Source: S015-6 sp964384945
GTDB lineage: Bacteria; Desulfobacterota; DSWW01
DNA: 64,000 nucleotides
Assembly (NCBI GenBank): GCA_964384945.1
Contig: CAYLMK010000011.1
Location: 124,001 to 188,000, forward strand
Direction: 5' to 3'
A program made the translations under genes and the position numbers. The notes under the pieces were generated by a model that saw nothing but the letters and a program-made list of their open reading frames with translations, made no database searches and was not told the origin of the DNA. This document shows, piece by piece, positions 16,538-25,587 of the stretch (positions are counted from its first letter, which is position 1; each line of letters begins with the position of its first letter).

Positions 16538-18145
16538 ATGGCACAGACCGTCATCGGCCTGGACATCGGCGCCACATCGATCAAGATGACGCGGCTCGAG
16601 GCCAGCCTGTTCCGTTTCGAATTCCTGGATTTCTCCGAGCACCCTCTCCCCATGAATGTGGACCTGCCTTGGGAGCAACTCGTCTCGAACGTGCTTCAGG
16701 TTCTGTTCTCCGACCGGGGAATGAAGGCGGACAGGCTGGTGGCCTCCCTTCCGGGACAGAACGTTTCCGCACGCGTCCTGACCCTGCCATTCACCGAGCG
16801 CAAGAGGATCGACCAGACCCTGCCGTTCGAGATCGAAGGCCTGATTCCGCAGCCCCTGGAGGACGTCCTGCTGGACTATGAAGTTCTGGAAAAGACCCCG
16901 GAAGGCTCCAAGGTCCTGGTACTCGTCACGGAGAAACGCATTCTGGAATCCTATCTGGGACTTCTCAAGGAAGCGGGCATCGACCCGAACGTGATCCTTC
17001 CCTCCTCGGTTGCCCTGGCCAATCTGTGGAAGGAAATCTCCACGTCCGACCACGAGCCCTTTGCGCTCGTGGACTTCGGGGAAACCGAAACCTCCCTCTG
17101 CATCGTTCACGAAGGAGGCTTTCGGTACGGCAGGGCCTGGGCCCTGGGATCCAGGGTTCTCACGCAGGCGATCCAGGACGGCCTCGAGCTTTCCCCCCCG
17201 CTGGCCAGGGACAAGAAGGAAAAAGAGGCCAACCTCCACCCGGCACCCACACCGGGGGGGGATTCGGAACAGGAGTGGATCGCGACTCTGCTCCGCAAGG
17301 CGCTGGTTCCCCTGGTCGGCGGTGTGAGGCAGAGCCTCCTGAGCGTATCGAAATCCCTGGACCTGACGGTCCGCAAGATCTATCTCTGCGGGAAGGGCAG
17401 TCGCCTGCGGGGACTCGACCGGCTCCTGGCGGAGGAGCTTCAGGTCGCGGTCGAGCCCATCGCTCTCCGAGGTCCCGTGGGCAGCCTCCTGGAGACGCAA
17501 GGACAGGATCCGGCCGCAGCAGCGACGAGCCTGGGTCTGGCGTACCATACGGTCCGCGAGATGGCCGCCAGCCGGCTCAACCTCCGTACCGGCCAGTACA
17601 CGTACGTCTCCGAGCGCGCGGAACTCAAGAGGCAGGCCTTCTCCCTGGGCGTCATGGCCGGCATTCTGCTCCTTTTGGCCCTTGCCTACTTCGGCCTCCA
17701 GTACCGGTTCCGAAGCCAGGAATACCGAAGGCTCAGCCGAACCCTGGACGAGGCGGCCCTGGAGATCTTCCCGGAGTTCCGCAACCTGCCGGCCGGGGCA
17801 CAGCGGACCTCCGCCATCACCTCGCGGCTCGATCAGGAAAGGCGGGAGAGGAATCTCTTCGCACCCCTTTCCGCGGACAGCCTTTCGGTCCTGGACATCC
17901 TGCTCGAAATCACCAACGCCGTACCCCAGGAAGTCAAGATCGACGTCCGGGAACTGGTCGTGGAGGGGGGCAAGGTGCGGATCGAGGCCGAGACCGACTC
18001 CTACAATGCGGCCGAGCAAATCAAACAGAACCTTCTCTCCTCGGGGATGTTCGCGAAGGCCGACATTCCGGAGGCCAAGGACAGCCTGGACCAGGCCTCG
18101 GTCAAGTTCAAGATGATGCTCGAACTCAACGAAAGGTTCCTGTGA
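16538..18145 (+). CDS. gspL: Type II secretion protein GspL (PilM/PilN-like)
   Basis: GspL couples the ATPase GspE to the inner-membrane platform. The first 330 residues form an actin-like PilM/GspL cytoplasmic domain starting TVIGLDIGATSIKMTRLE, with LVDFGETETSLCIV. One membrane span lies near residues 368-392 (GVMAGILLLLALAYFG), followed by a periplasmic ferredoxin-like part. At 535 residues it is longer than many GspL and resembles a PilM-PilN fusion, common in this group. The ATG at 16538 follows GGGGAAAGAAG. Confidence 0.9.
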   Translation: MAQTVIGLDIGATSIKMTRLEASLFRFEFLDFSEHPLPMNVDLPWEQLVSNVLQVLFSDRGMKADRLVASLPGQNVSARVLTLPFTERKRIDQTLPFEIEGLIPQPLEDVLLDYEVLEKTPEGSKVLVLVTEKRILESYLGLLKEAGIDPNVILPSSVALANLWKEISTSDHEPFALVDFGETETSLCIVHEGGFRYGRAWALGSRVLTQAIQDGLELSPPLARDKKEKEANLHPAPTPGGDSEQEWIATLLRKALVPLVGGVRQSLLSVSKSLDLTVRKIYLCGKGSRLRGLDRLLAEELQVAVEPIALRGPVGSLLETQGQDPAAAATSLGLAYHTVREMAASRLNLRTGQYTYVSERAELKRQAFSLGVMAGILLLLALAYFGLQYRFRSQEYRRLSRTLDEAALEIFPEFRNLPAGAQRTSAITSRLDQERRERNLFAPLSADSLSVLDILLEITNAVPQEVKIDVRELVVEGGKVRIEAETDSYNAAEQIKQNLLSSGMFAKADIPEAKDSLDQASVKFKMMLELNERFL

Positions 18146-18156
18146 GGAGGCGCGTG

Positions 18157-18690
18157 ATGGCGCTGAAGATGAATCTTTCGCAGCGGGAAAGGCGAGTGCT
18201 GGTCGGCATGGGGGCCTTTCTTCTGGTCCTGCTGGTTTACCTCGGTGTGGATTCCGTGTTGCAGAGGTACGACAAGCTCGCCGACCAGATCGCAGCCACG
18301 CGAATGGAGGCCGAGAAACTCTCCCGTCTGCGGGAGCAGTACATGGAAGCCCACAAGGAACTGGCCGATATCAAGACAAAGCTGGATGAGATGGAGAAGG
18401 GTTTCTCCATTCTTTCGTTCATCGAGGACTTGGCCAACAAGGAAAAGATCCGGGAGAAGATCGGATCCGTGAAACCGAAGCAGATTCCCTTGAACGACAG
18501 TTACGACGAAAACATTGTCGAGCTCAACATGGACAACGTCACCCTTTCTGCGTTGGTCGATTTTATCTACAAGATCGAAAATTCGGGCCATCTCCTGAAG
18601 GTCAAGCGACTGCGGATCAAGACACGCTACGATAACCGTGACCTGCTCAATGTCACCCTTCAGGTAACCACCTACAAGAGGAAAACGTAG
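18157..18690 (+). CDS. gspM: Type II secretion protein GspM (PilO-like)
   Basis: A 177-residue bitopic protein: a short basic N-terminus, one membrane span (about 14-36, LVGMGAFLLVLLVYLGV), a coiled coil (about 38-85) and a periplasmic ferredoxin-like domain. This is the layout of GspM and PilO, which pair with GspL and PilN. GAGGAGG precedes the start; a GTG directly before the ATG is an alternative. Position between gspL and gspN supports the call more than sequence motifs do. Confidence 0.82.
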   Translation: MALKMNLSQRERRVLVGMGAFLLVLLVYLGVDSVLQRYDKLADQIAATRMEAEKLSRLREQYMEAHKELADIKTKLDEMEKGFSILSFIEDLANKEKIREKIGSVKPKQIPLNDSYDENIVELNMDNVTLSALVDFIYKIENSGHLLKVKRLRIKTRYDNRDLLNVTLQVTTYKRKT

Positions 18691-18696
18691 GATCCG

Positions 18697-19578
18697 ATGC
18701 GGACCTTGCTCAACAAGTACGGACGATATGTCGGTTACGCCCTGTTCACGGTGCTGATGACCCTCTATTTCTCGGTTCTGACCTTTCCCTACGACGCCCT
18801 CAAGGACCGGTATCTGGCTCGGCAGATCCAGGGATTGCCCTTCCGGATCTCGATCGAGAGCATCCGGGCCACGCCGTTGCTGTGGATCCGCGCGTCGGGG
18901 ATCGACGTAACCCAGGCGGGCAATCCGGAGGTTTCGGTCCTCAAGCTGCGCGAGGCCAGGCTGCGACTCTCTTTGCTTCGCTCCCTGATCGGAAGGCCGG
19001 CGGTTCGCATCCACGCCCCCCTTTTCGGGGGGGAGATCCGCGGGAGGGCGGGAAAGGCCAGGGAAGAGGTGGCTGTCTCGCTGCAATGGCAGGACATTGC
19101 GATGGCGCAACTTCCGGTCCAAAACCGGCTTCCCGGGGCCGAATTGAAGGGGCGGCTGAACGGCGAGATGGACCTGACCCTGCGCATCCAGGGGGACAGC
19201 CTGCTTCCCGGCGACGGCATGCTCAAGGCGAGCCTGGCGGAAGGCGCGGTCCGGAATCTCCAAGTGATGGGGATCGCCCTGCCCGCTCTGGAGGACATGC
19301 AAGGCCAGGGGGAGGTCAACCTGGGACAGAACCGGGCAACCGTGGAAGCCTTGACCTTGCATGCGGACCAGCTCACCTTTTCCCTGGAGGGCAGGATGGA
19401 CATGGCCAAGCGCCTGACAAGCAGTCCCCTGCATCTCAAGGGAAAGGTCAAGCTGTCCGGACCTCTGGCGAGCCAGTACCAGCCCATGCTGGCGGGCTTC
19501 CTGCGCAAGCAGGACGCAGAGGGGTTTTATGTCTTCTCCATTCGCGGGACCCTGGGATCCCCTCGGCTGTCCCTGTAG
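18697..19578 (+). CDS. gspN: Type II secretion protein GspN
   Basis: A 293-residue protein with one N-terminal span (about 12-32) and a long beta-rich, AsmA-like periplasmic part containing repeated LKGRLNGEMDL-type strands. This matches the GspN family found at the end of many deltaproteobacterial gsp operons. Its role is not settled; it is dispensable in several systems. It starts six bases after the gspM stop and is the last gene of the operon. The next gene is convergent. Confidence 0.83.
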   Translation: MRTLLNKYGRYVGYALFTVLMTLYFSVLTFPYDALKDRYLARQIQGLPFRISIESIRATPLLWIRASGIDVTQAGNPEVSVLKLREARLRLSLLRSLIGRPAVRIHAPLFGGEIRGRAGKAREEVAVSLQWQDIAMAQLPVQNRLPGAELKGRLNGEMDLTLRIQGDSLLPGDGMLKASLAEGAVRNLQVMGIALPALEDMQGQGEVNLGQNRATVEALTLHADQLTFSLEGRMDMAKRLTSSPLHLKGKVKLSGPLASQYQPMLAGFLRKQDAEGFYVFSIRGTLGSPRLSL

Positions 19579-19595
19579 GGCCGCGTCCGACCCGC

Positions 19596-20837
19596 CTATC
19601 GCGCGTAAGCCGTCAGGACCGGGCTGAGCCTCACAAGATGCAGGAGGTGCGAAAGGGACGCGGAGGCGCCCGCGAGCACCCTGCCCTTCCCCGAGGACTC
19701 CGAAGCAAGGCCCCATCTTGAAAGAAAACCGCCCAGGAGGGAGGCCCGGAACCCGATCTCGGGAAAGCCGGTCTGCCGGAGGTAGCGCACGAGGGTCGCC
19801 TTCGTGAAATAGTACTGATGCCCCTTGTGGATCAAGCCGTACGAGAAACGCGGCATGGAGTTGGGCAGAATCCTGCGGGCGAAGAAATTGAAATGCGGTA
19901 CGATGATCACCAGAAGCCCACCGGGCCTCAGAAGCTCCCGAAATTCCCTGAGTGTATGCATCGGGTTTGCGACGTGTTCCAGGGTGTGCCGGGCAACCAC
20001 GACGTCGAAGGCCCGCTCCCCCACGTGGCTGCGAAGCGCCCCGATGGATGAGAAGACAGGCAGTCCCCTGTGCCCGCTCGCATAGGCGACCGCGGCCTCG
20101 TTCGTCTCGACCCCGCAAACCTCGAATCCGGCGCGCTTCGCCTCGTCCAGAAGGCCTCCGATCCCGCAGCCGAAATCCAGGAGCCGCTTGCCGTCGAAGC
20201 CGGTTTCTTTTCCGATCCGCCGGATCTCCGCGCCCAGCACCCGTTCGTTCTTTCGATCGTAGCTCTCCAGGATGCCCGGCGTGTTCTTCTGGAAGGCGAG
20301 CCCCCCTTCACAGACCCGTTCGAGCTCATAGAGGAGACTGTGCGCATCTCTCATGTCGAAGTCAAAGACCAGTCCGCAGGACCTGCACTCTGCGAGCCGT
20401 ATGGAAGGGTCCTTCCGGATGATGCTCGCCTCGGTTACCTCCTCCCCGCAGAGGTTGCAGCGGTTCTTCTCCAATTCCCTCTGCGGAAGGACAACGATCT
20501 CGAAGGACTTCTCGTCCCATCGGGTCTCCGGCGTGGGGCCGACGGCCAGCCAGAGCAGGTACGCGTCCGTGCCCGCACTGTAGGGCACGAGCAGATAGGC
20601 GTCGTGCCGGAACGATCCCATCGGCTGCAGCCGGACCTCGACCGGCTTGAAGTACGGATAAGGCGTCAGGGGCACGCGCGCCGGGGAGGTGACATCGAAC
20701 CACACGAAGAGGGGCTGCGCCTGCGCCGTTCGATTCTCGATCTCCAGGGTTACGTGCAGGATCTCGCCCCTGTGAACCTCCCGGGATGCGCAACGGCAGC
20801 CGAGGATCGCCACCGGCGGTGTCTTCTCTGGATTCAC
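19596..20837 (-). CDS. SAM-dependent methyltransferase with N-terminal beta domain and zinc module
   Basis: A 413-residue, three-part protein. Residues 1-118 are beta-rich (ILHVTLEIENRT, FVWFDVT) and look like an immunoglobulin-type or Wzt-tail-like fold. Residues about 127-154 hold a zinc site, C127-C130 and C151-C154. Residues about 200-350 are a class I methyltransferase with LLDFGCGIGGLLDEA (SAM-binding motif I) and VVARHTLEHVANP. Such zinc-plus-methyltransferase proteins often act on sugars or lipids, but no substrate is visible. Translation starts at a GTG after a G-rich ribosome site. It lies 45 bases after the sensor kinase and may be in its transcript. Confidence 0.8.
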   Translation of the reverse strand: MNPEKTPPVAILGCRCASREVHRGEILHVTLEIENRTAQAQPLFVWFDVTSPARVPLTPYPYFKPVEVRLQPMGSFRHDAYLLVPYSAGTDAYLLWLAVGPTPETRWDEKSFEIVVLPQRELEKNRCNLCGEEVTEASIIRKDPSIRLAECRSCGLVFDFDMRDAHSLLYELERVCEGGLAFQKNTPGILESYDRKNERVLGAEIRRIGKETGFDGKRLLDFGCGIGGLLDEAKRAGFEVCGVETNEAAVAYASGHRGLPVFSSIGALRSHVGERAFDVVVARHTLEHVANPMHTLREFRELLRPGGLLVIIVPHFNFFARRILPNSMPRFSYGLIHKGHQYYFTKATLVRYLRQTGFPEIGFRASLLGGFLSRWGLASESSGKGRVLAGASASLSHLLHLVRLSPVLTAYAR

Positions 20838-20882
20838 GTTTCCCCCCCGTCACGGGCAGGTGCTTTCCGGCTCCCTCATCCC

Positions 20883-23114
20883 CTAGGCGATGGGGATCGG
20901 GAATTCGAGCACAAAGCGGGTTCCCTTTGGCTTGTTGTCCCGGACCCGGATGTAGCCGTTGTGATCGGCAACGATCGTTTTCACGATCGCCAGCCCGAGC
21001 CCGGTGCCGCCCTTCTTCGTCGAGGTGTAAGGCTCGAAGATTCTCTCCCGCATCTCCCTGGAAATTCCGGCTCCCTCGTCGACCACCTCCAGCACGCCGA
21101 TTCGGAGGAAGGGATCGAAGCGTGTCAGAAGCAGGATCGGTCCCCGGTGATCGGTCGCATCCAGGGCATTGTCCAGCAGGTTGATCAGGACCCTGCGGAT
21201 CTGGTCCGGATCCAGCAGGAGCCGGGGCAGGTTCGCGTCCTGTTCGAATCGGAACGGAACCGAACGGTGCGCCTGCTGGTAGAAGGCGATCACTTCATGA
21301 ACGATCCGGTTCAAGTCGGAGAAGACGGGATTGGCCGCGGGCATACGCGCAAACTGGGAGAATTCGCTTACCAGGTTTTTCATTTCCTCCACCTGGCGGA
21401 TGATCGTGTTGGTGCATTCCTCGAAGACCTTCCCGTCCTGACCGAATCGACCCGCGTACCGTTTCTGGAGACGCTGGGCGGAAAGCTGAATGGGGGTCAA
21501 CGGGTTCTTGATCTCGTGCGCGATCCTTCGCGCCACCTCGCGCCACGCCGCCGCGCGCTGCGCACGGATCAGCTCCGAGTGGTCTTCGAAGACCATGACC
21601 ACGCCCATCCAATCGCCCTCCTCATCCTCGAGCACGCTGCCCCGCACGAGAAAATTCTTGTACTCCTGCTGGAGGAGGATACGAATCTGCCTTGCCAGGT
21701 TTCGCGCCCGCCCCTGATTCATCTCCTCGATCAGCTCGCGGACCGGCTGCATGGCCTCGCCTGCAAAAAGCTCCCCATAGGGTTTCCCGAGGACCGAGGA
21801 GGCGCGAATTCCGAACTGCCTCTCCATGAATCGGTTCAGGGTCTGGATCCTGCCTTCACGGTCCAGGGACATCACACCGGCGCCGATGTTCCGCAGGAGG
21901 ATCTCCATGTACCTCCGTCTCTGCTCCAGTTCGACGTTGCTTTGGTGGAGGCGTCCCTGGGTCTCTTCGATCTGCAGACCCTTCTCCTTCAGGTCCATGA
22001 TCATCTGGTTGAAGGAATCCACCAGGATCCCCATCTCGTCGTCCGAAGCGGTCTCGATGCGGTACGTCAGGTTGCCCGCCGCCACCTCCCGGATCCCCTG
22101 TGCCAGGTGCTGAATGGGCGTCGTAATCCCTTTCGCCAGAAAGAACCCGAACCAGGTTGCAGAAAACAGGATCAGCAGGGTGACCAGGATCAGGGCCATG
22201 AAGATGACCGACTTGAAGGGCATTTCATAGAGCATCATCTGTTTGTGCCGCTCGAGGGATTGCGAGATCTGCGCCATCTTTTCGATCAGACTCTGCTGAA
22301 CACGCCTCTGCACCACCAGGGCTCCCTGCCCTTCCCCCTCCTCCGGGTAGCCGATCGGCACGATGGCCTCGATCAACTCGCCTGCACCGCTTTCCCGGAT
22401 GCGCGTCACCTCCTGCCCACCCCGCACCTTCTCGATCTCGCTCTGTTCCGGTACGAGCGGCCCCGGCAAGGCCGGATCCACGGACGGCTCGACCAGCATC
22501 GTCCGGTCGGGGGCCACCAGGTAGACCGCATCCAGCCGGTACGCCACCTGTTCCAGCCGGAGAAGCCCCTTCAGGCTGTCCCTTTCCCCCTGCCGGAGAA
22601 CACCCTCCCGATGCAGGGCCTGCTTGATCTGCTTTGCGAAAAAGAGCGTGTCCTCGGCCTGGCTCTTGTAATAGGTTCTTGCAACGGCCAGGGACCCCTC
22701 CAGCGCACGCTCCACCTGGACGTGAACCCACATCTCGATGCTTCGGGAGATGAAGGACCATGCCACATAAAAGAGGATCCCGGTCGGGACAAGCGATAGC
22801 AGCACAAAGGCCGCCACGAGCTTGTTCCGCAATTGAGCGCCCAGGATCCGCTGCCTCCGCTCGAAAACCAGTTTGACCACATTCCGGAGGACCAGAAAGA
22901 TCAGCAGCAGGATCAGGATGATGTTGATGTTGATGATCGAGAAGAACAGGATGCTGTCATTGAAGGGCAGTGGAGCGCGAAAGCGGCCCAGGGAAAACTC
23001 CAGGACCGTCAGAAGCAGGAGGACGAAAAGGATCAGAAAGATGGAGAAGATTTCCCGTCTTCTCCTTCTCGCCTCCTTGTCGTCGACCCGCGGGGGACGA
23101 ACGTTCCCTTCCAT
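20883..23114 (-). CDS. NtrY-like membrane sensor histidine kinase
   Basis: A multidomain sensor kinase of about 743 residues. The N-terminus has several spans in the NtrY style (FNDSILFFSIININIILIL), a periplasmic sensor loop, a further span, then HAMP (GITTPIQHLAQGIREV), PAS (MEILLRNIGAGVMSLDREG), HisKA with phospho-acceptor HEIKNPLTPIQ, and HATPase_c with NLLDNALDA and KGGTGLGLAIVK. No response regulator is adjacent. The start is uncertain: GTG 23177, ATG 23165, GTG 23123 and ATG 23114 are all in frame. I use 23114 because NtrY homologues have short N-termini. Confidence 0.88.
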   Translation of the reverse strand: MEGNVRPPRVDDKEARRRRREIFSIFLILFVLLLLTVLEFSLGRFRAPLPFNDSILFFSIININIILILLLIFLVLRNVVKLVFERRQRILGAQLRNKLVAAFVLLSLVPTGILFYVAWSFISRSIEMWVHVQVERALEGSLAVARTYYKSQAEDTLFFAKQIKQALHREGVLRQGERDSLKGLLRLEQVAYRLDAVYLVAPDRTMLVEPSVDPALPGPLVPEQSEIEKVRGGQEVTRIRESGAGELIEAIVPIGYPEEGEGQGALVVQRRVQQSLIEKMAQISQSLERHKQMMLYEMPFKSVIFMALILVTLLILFSATWFGFFLAKGITTPIQHLAQGIREVAAGNLTYRIETASDDEMGILVDSFNQMIMDLKEKGLQIEETQGRLHQSNVELEQRRRYMEILLRNIGAGVMSLDREGRIQTLNRFMERQFGIRASSVLGKPYGELFAGEAMQPVRELIEEMNQGRARNLARQIRILLQQEYKNFLVRGSVLEDEEGDWMGVVMVFEDHSELIRAQRAAAWREVARRIAHEIKNPLTPIQLSAQRLQKRYAGRFGQDGKVFEECTNTIIRQVEEMKNLVSEFSQFARMPAANPVFSDLNRIVHEVIAFYQQAHRSVPFRFEQDANLPRLLLDPDQIRRVLINLLDNALDATDHRGPILLLTRFDPFLRIGVLEVVDEGAGISREMRERIFEPYTSTKKGGTGLGLAIVKTIVADHNGYIRVRDNKPKGTRFVLEFPIPIA

Positions 23115-23196
23115 GGGACGGACACATCCTCCCGGGCGGCCGGCGCCCTCGTCGCGGGCGGGCATCTCTCCCGCCACGTCACCCGATCCAACTCCT

Positions 23197-24276
23197 CTAA
23201 GGCGCCTTCGCGCGCAGGCCGAGACCGTATACCGCCCGTTGGTCCTTGTCCACCCAGAGGCTTCCCTTCAGAAGGCAGAAATCAACAGGGCTGCCTCCCT
23301 TTGCCTGCGGTATGCCCTCCACAAAGGTCCAGAAGGTTTCCTGAGCCGGGGACCCTTCCTCGAGGGCCTCCCCACCCCCCTGCTCCTCGGTTGCACCATC
23401 CTCGGGCGCGGCCTTCGGGGGAAGGACGACCCGCTCGAGCCGCGCCAGAGTCCCGTCCACCTCCCACGGAGGAATCCCTAGGCGAAACTGCCCCGATTCC
23501 TCGGGGCAGGGGGCGGAAGAAAAGGCGCATTCCGGCTCGTCCCATCGGACCTGGGAGGTTTCCTGCCACCGGCCGCGCCGGTCCTGCATCACGGCAAACA
23601 GGACCTCCCCGCCTTCCCCTCCCTTTTCCAGATAGAGGAATTCCCCGCCCGGGCCCCAAAGTACGAAAAGCGACCCTCCGGGCTGAAGACCGAAAAAAGG
23701 GCCTCTTCGTTTGCGCTCAGGGGGATCGAGCCAGGCCCACCGCTGGTAAAAGAGGTTGCCTTGGATCGTTCGGCTGTTGCAGACAAGCCTCGCGGGCATT
23801 CGGCCGTAACGAATTTCTTCCTCCTGAGCGCTCCTCGCCCGGTCTGCGAAAAGCGGATCCGTGAGCAGGAGGATCTTCCCGGCCTCGGTGGGGGTGTAAT
23901 AGAGAAACTCTTCCTTGTCGGTCGTGAAGAACAGGCTCTTTTCGATCGAGGTGACCGGAGCCATCGCCCCTTGCTTGGATTTGCCCTTTCGGTTGCCCAG
24001 GTAGCTCGTGATGCCCGGAGACAGCAGCCACGAATGCGCTCTCCAGGTCGTCTTGGGGGCTGAGGAAAACAGTCGGGACGAGCGATGCTTTTCGATGTCG
24101 AAGACCGCGCACAAGGGATTCCCCTGAACCGCCGACAAGAAGAGGAACATCTCCGCAACGGCGGCCCTCGGCGGCTCTTCCCGGACGACCTGTTTCTTCG
24201 AGCATGCACACAGGAGGATCGGAATCAACCAAAGAAACCGCCCTGCCGCCAAGCCTCGTCTCAACCCATTCGCCAT
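23197..24276 (-). CDS. Lipoprotein of unknown function
   Basis: A 359-residue exported protein. A basic N-terminus and WLIPILLCACSKK give a clear signal and a lipobox with acylation near residue 26. The body looks beta-rich (repeated YYTPTEAGKILLL and SLFVLWGPGGEFLYL segments), with a Pro/Glu/Gly-rich linker near residues 290-315. I recognise no family. The start at ATG 24276 overlaps the end of the GHMP kinase gene by 16 bases, and the sensor kinase follows, so the three are probably one unit. Confidence 0.72.
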   Translation of the reverse strand: MANGLRRGLAAGRFLWLIPILLCACSKKQVVREEPPRAAVAEMFLFLSAVQGNPLCAVFDIEKHRSSRLFSSAPKTTWRAHSWLLSPGITSYLGNRKGKSKQGAMAPVTSIEKSLFFTTDKEEFLYYTPTEAGKILLLTDPLFADRARSAQEEEIRYGRMPARLVCNSRTIQGNLFYQRWAWLDPPERKRRGPFFGLQPGGSLFVLWGPGGEFLYLEKGGEGGEVLFAVMQDRRGRWQETSQVRWDEPECAFSSAPCPEESGQFRLGIPPWEVDGTLARLERVVLPPKAAPEDGATEEQGGGEALEEGSPAQETFWTFVEGIPQAKGGSPVDFCLLKGSLWVDKDQRAVYGLGLRAKAP

Positions 24277-25367
24277 CCCGGGAACCCCTCTCGCCGCACA
24301 GGCTTCGCAACCGCCATTTTTCGAAAGGATAATCCTTTTGGAACGATCTGGAAAGGGAGGTCCTGAAAACCCATTTCCCGAACCTTTTCCGTCACACGGC
24401 TCCTCGCCTCCGGGTGCAGGGCGACAACCACGCATCCCCCTCCTCCCGCCCCACACACCTTCGTGGCGATCGCCCCAAGCCGGCCCAGGGATCTCTCCAA
24501 CGAATCGATTTGCGGGGTCATGATCCCGGGGAAGAGCCTTTTCCGCGCCTTCGCCTCCAGGGCCATCTGTTTCCCAAGGCCGCCGAAATCACCTGCCTTG
24601 AGCGCAGCCACCGTTCCCCGCGCCGCTTCAACGATCATATGGAAAAGCCGGCGGACCGAGCGGTCTCCATCCAGGTGTCTCTTGAACACCTCCCAGTTGT
24701 TCGCGCCGGATTTTCGGGAAGTGCCCGTGTAGACAAGGAGGAGCCTCTCTTCCAACTCCTGCGTCACGACCCGCAGTTCCTCCCGGAGAACCTCGCCCGG
24801 TCTCCACCATATCGCCTGTACGCCTCCCCAGACGGCGGGATAGTAATCCTGCATCCCTGCGGGAACCCGGATCAGGCGCGTCTCGATATCCCGCACCAAC
24901 GCCAGAAACCGGTCTTTTCGTATCCCCTGCTTGCCGATCTTCATCAAGGCGCCACAAAAGGCGACGAGCAGCGCGGACGATCCGGCCAGACCGGCCCCTT
25001 TCGGAACGTCGGAGCGAAATTCGATGTGCATCCCACGAGCCATGCGGAAGTGACGGAGGCCCTGCGCAAAGAGCTCGTACCTGCCGCTTGCGGGGGGCTT
25101 GCCTGCGGTCTTCCATGCCACCGACCGGCCGGTATTGCGATCGGTCAGCCGGATGACGCGCCCGATCGAGGGCGCCACCCGGACCCGAACGTACCGATCG
25201 ATCGCCGCATTGACCGTGACTGCATCCGGATGAAACAGGTAGAGCGGCCAGAGGTCCACTGTTCCCCCTGCCAGGTCGATCCGAGTCGGCGCCCTTGCCT
25301 CGAAAGGCTGTTTCCAAATCGTCAAGACTGCCCCAGGACCTTCCTGCGTCGTTTCGCCCCGAGCCAT
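24261..25367 (-). CDS. GHMP-family sugar kinase
   Basis: An ATP-dependent small-molecule kinase of the galactokinase/homoserine/mevalonate/phosphomevalonate family, about 368 residues. Motif 1 is in APTRIDLAGGTVDLWP, the ATP-binding motif 2 is PKGAGLAGSSALL, and the C-terminal motif 3 is KVCGAGGGGCVVV. The closest style is heptose-7-phosphate or fucose kinase, both used in surface-sugar precursors, but the substrate cannot be read. The ATG at 25367 lacks a ribosome site and overlaps a possible -10; a TTG at 25325 in frame would begin TIWKQPFEARAP and may be the real start. Confidence 0.82.
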   Translation of the reverse strand: MARGETTQEGPGAVLTIWKQPFEARAPTRIDLAGGTVDLWPLYLFHPDAVTVNAAIDRYVRVRVAPSIGRVIRLTDRNTGRSVAWKTAGKPPASGRYELFAQGLRHFRMARGMHIEFRSDVPKGAGLAGSSALLVAFCGALMKIGKQGIRKDRFLALVRDIETRLIRVPAGMQDYYPAVWGGVQAIWWRPGEVLREELRVVTQELEERLLLVYTGTSRKSGANNWEVFKRHLDGDRSVRRLFHMIVEAARGTVAALKAGDFGGLGKQMALEAKARKRLFPGIMTPQIDSLERSLGRLGAIATKVCGAGGGGCVVVALHPEARSRVTEKVREMGFQDLPFQIVPKGLSFRKMAVAKPVRREGFPGWRMG

Positions 25368-25395
25368 TTGTAGCCCGCGGCGCCTCACATTGCAA
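25367..25395 (-). promoter_or_regulatory. Possible promoter of the GHMP kinase-sensor kinase unit
   Basis: On the minus strand TTGCAA (25395-25390), a 17-base spacer and TACAAA (25372-25367). If it is used, translation must begin downstream, for example at the TTG at 25325. Confidence 0.35.
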
Positions 25396-25587
25396 GCCGA
25401 AGGCGGCCGGAAGGGCTCGGACTCCCCTTGGCCGCCCCAAACAGCTTACACCTGCTCGCTTGCCCTTGAACCCTTATCCAATATCTCACACCTCTCCCCC
25501 GCGAAGCGCCCGCCATGCGCTCCGATCCCTTCGAGGTTCGGGCCGGGTGACTTTGCAAGAGGACGAAAGAGGGAGCCCGGTAAGCCC

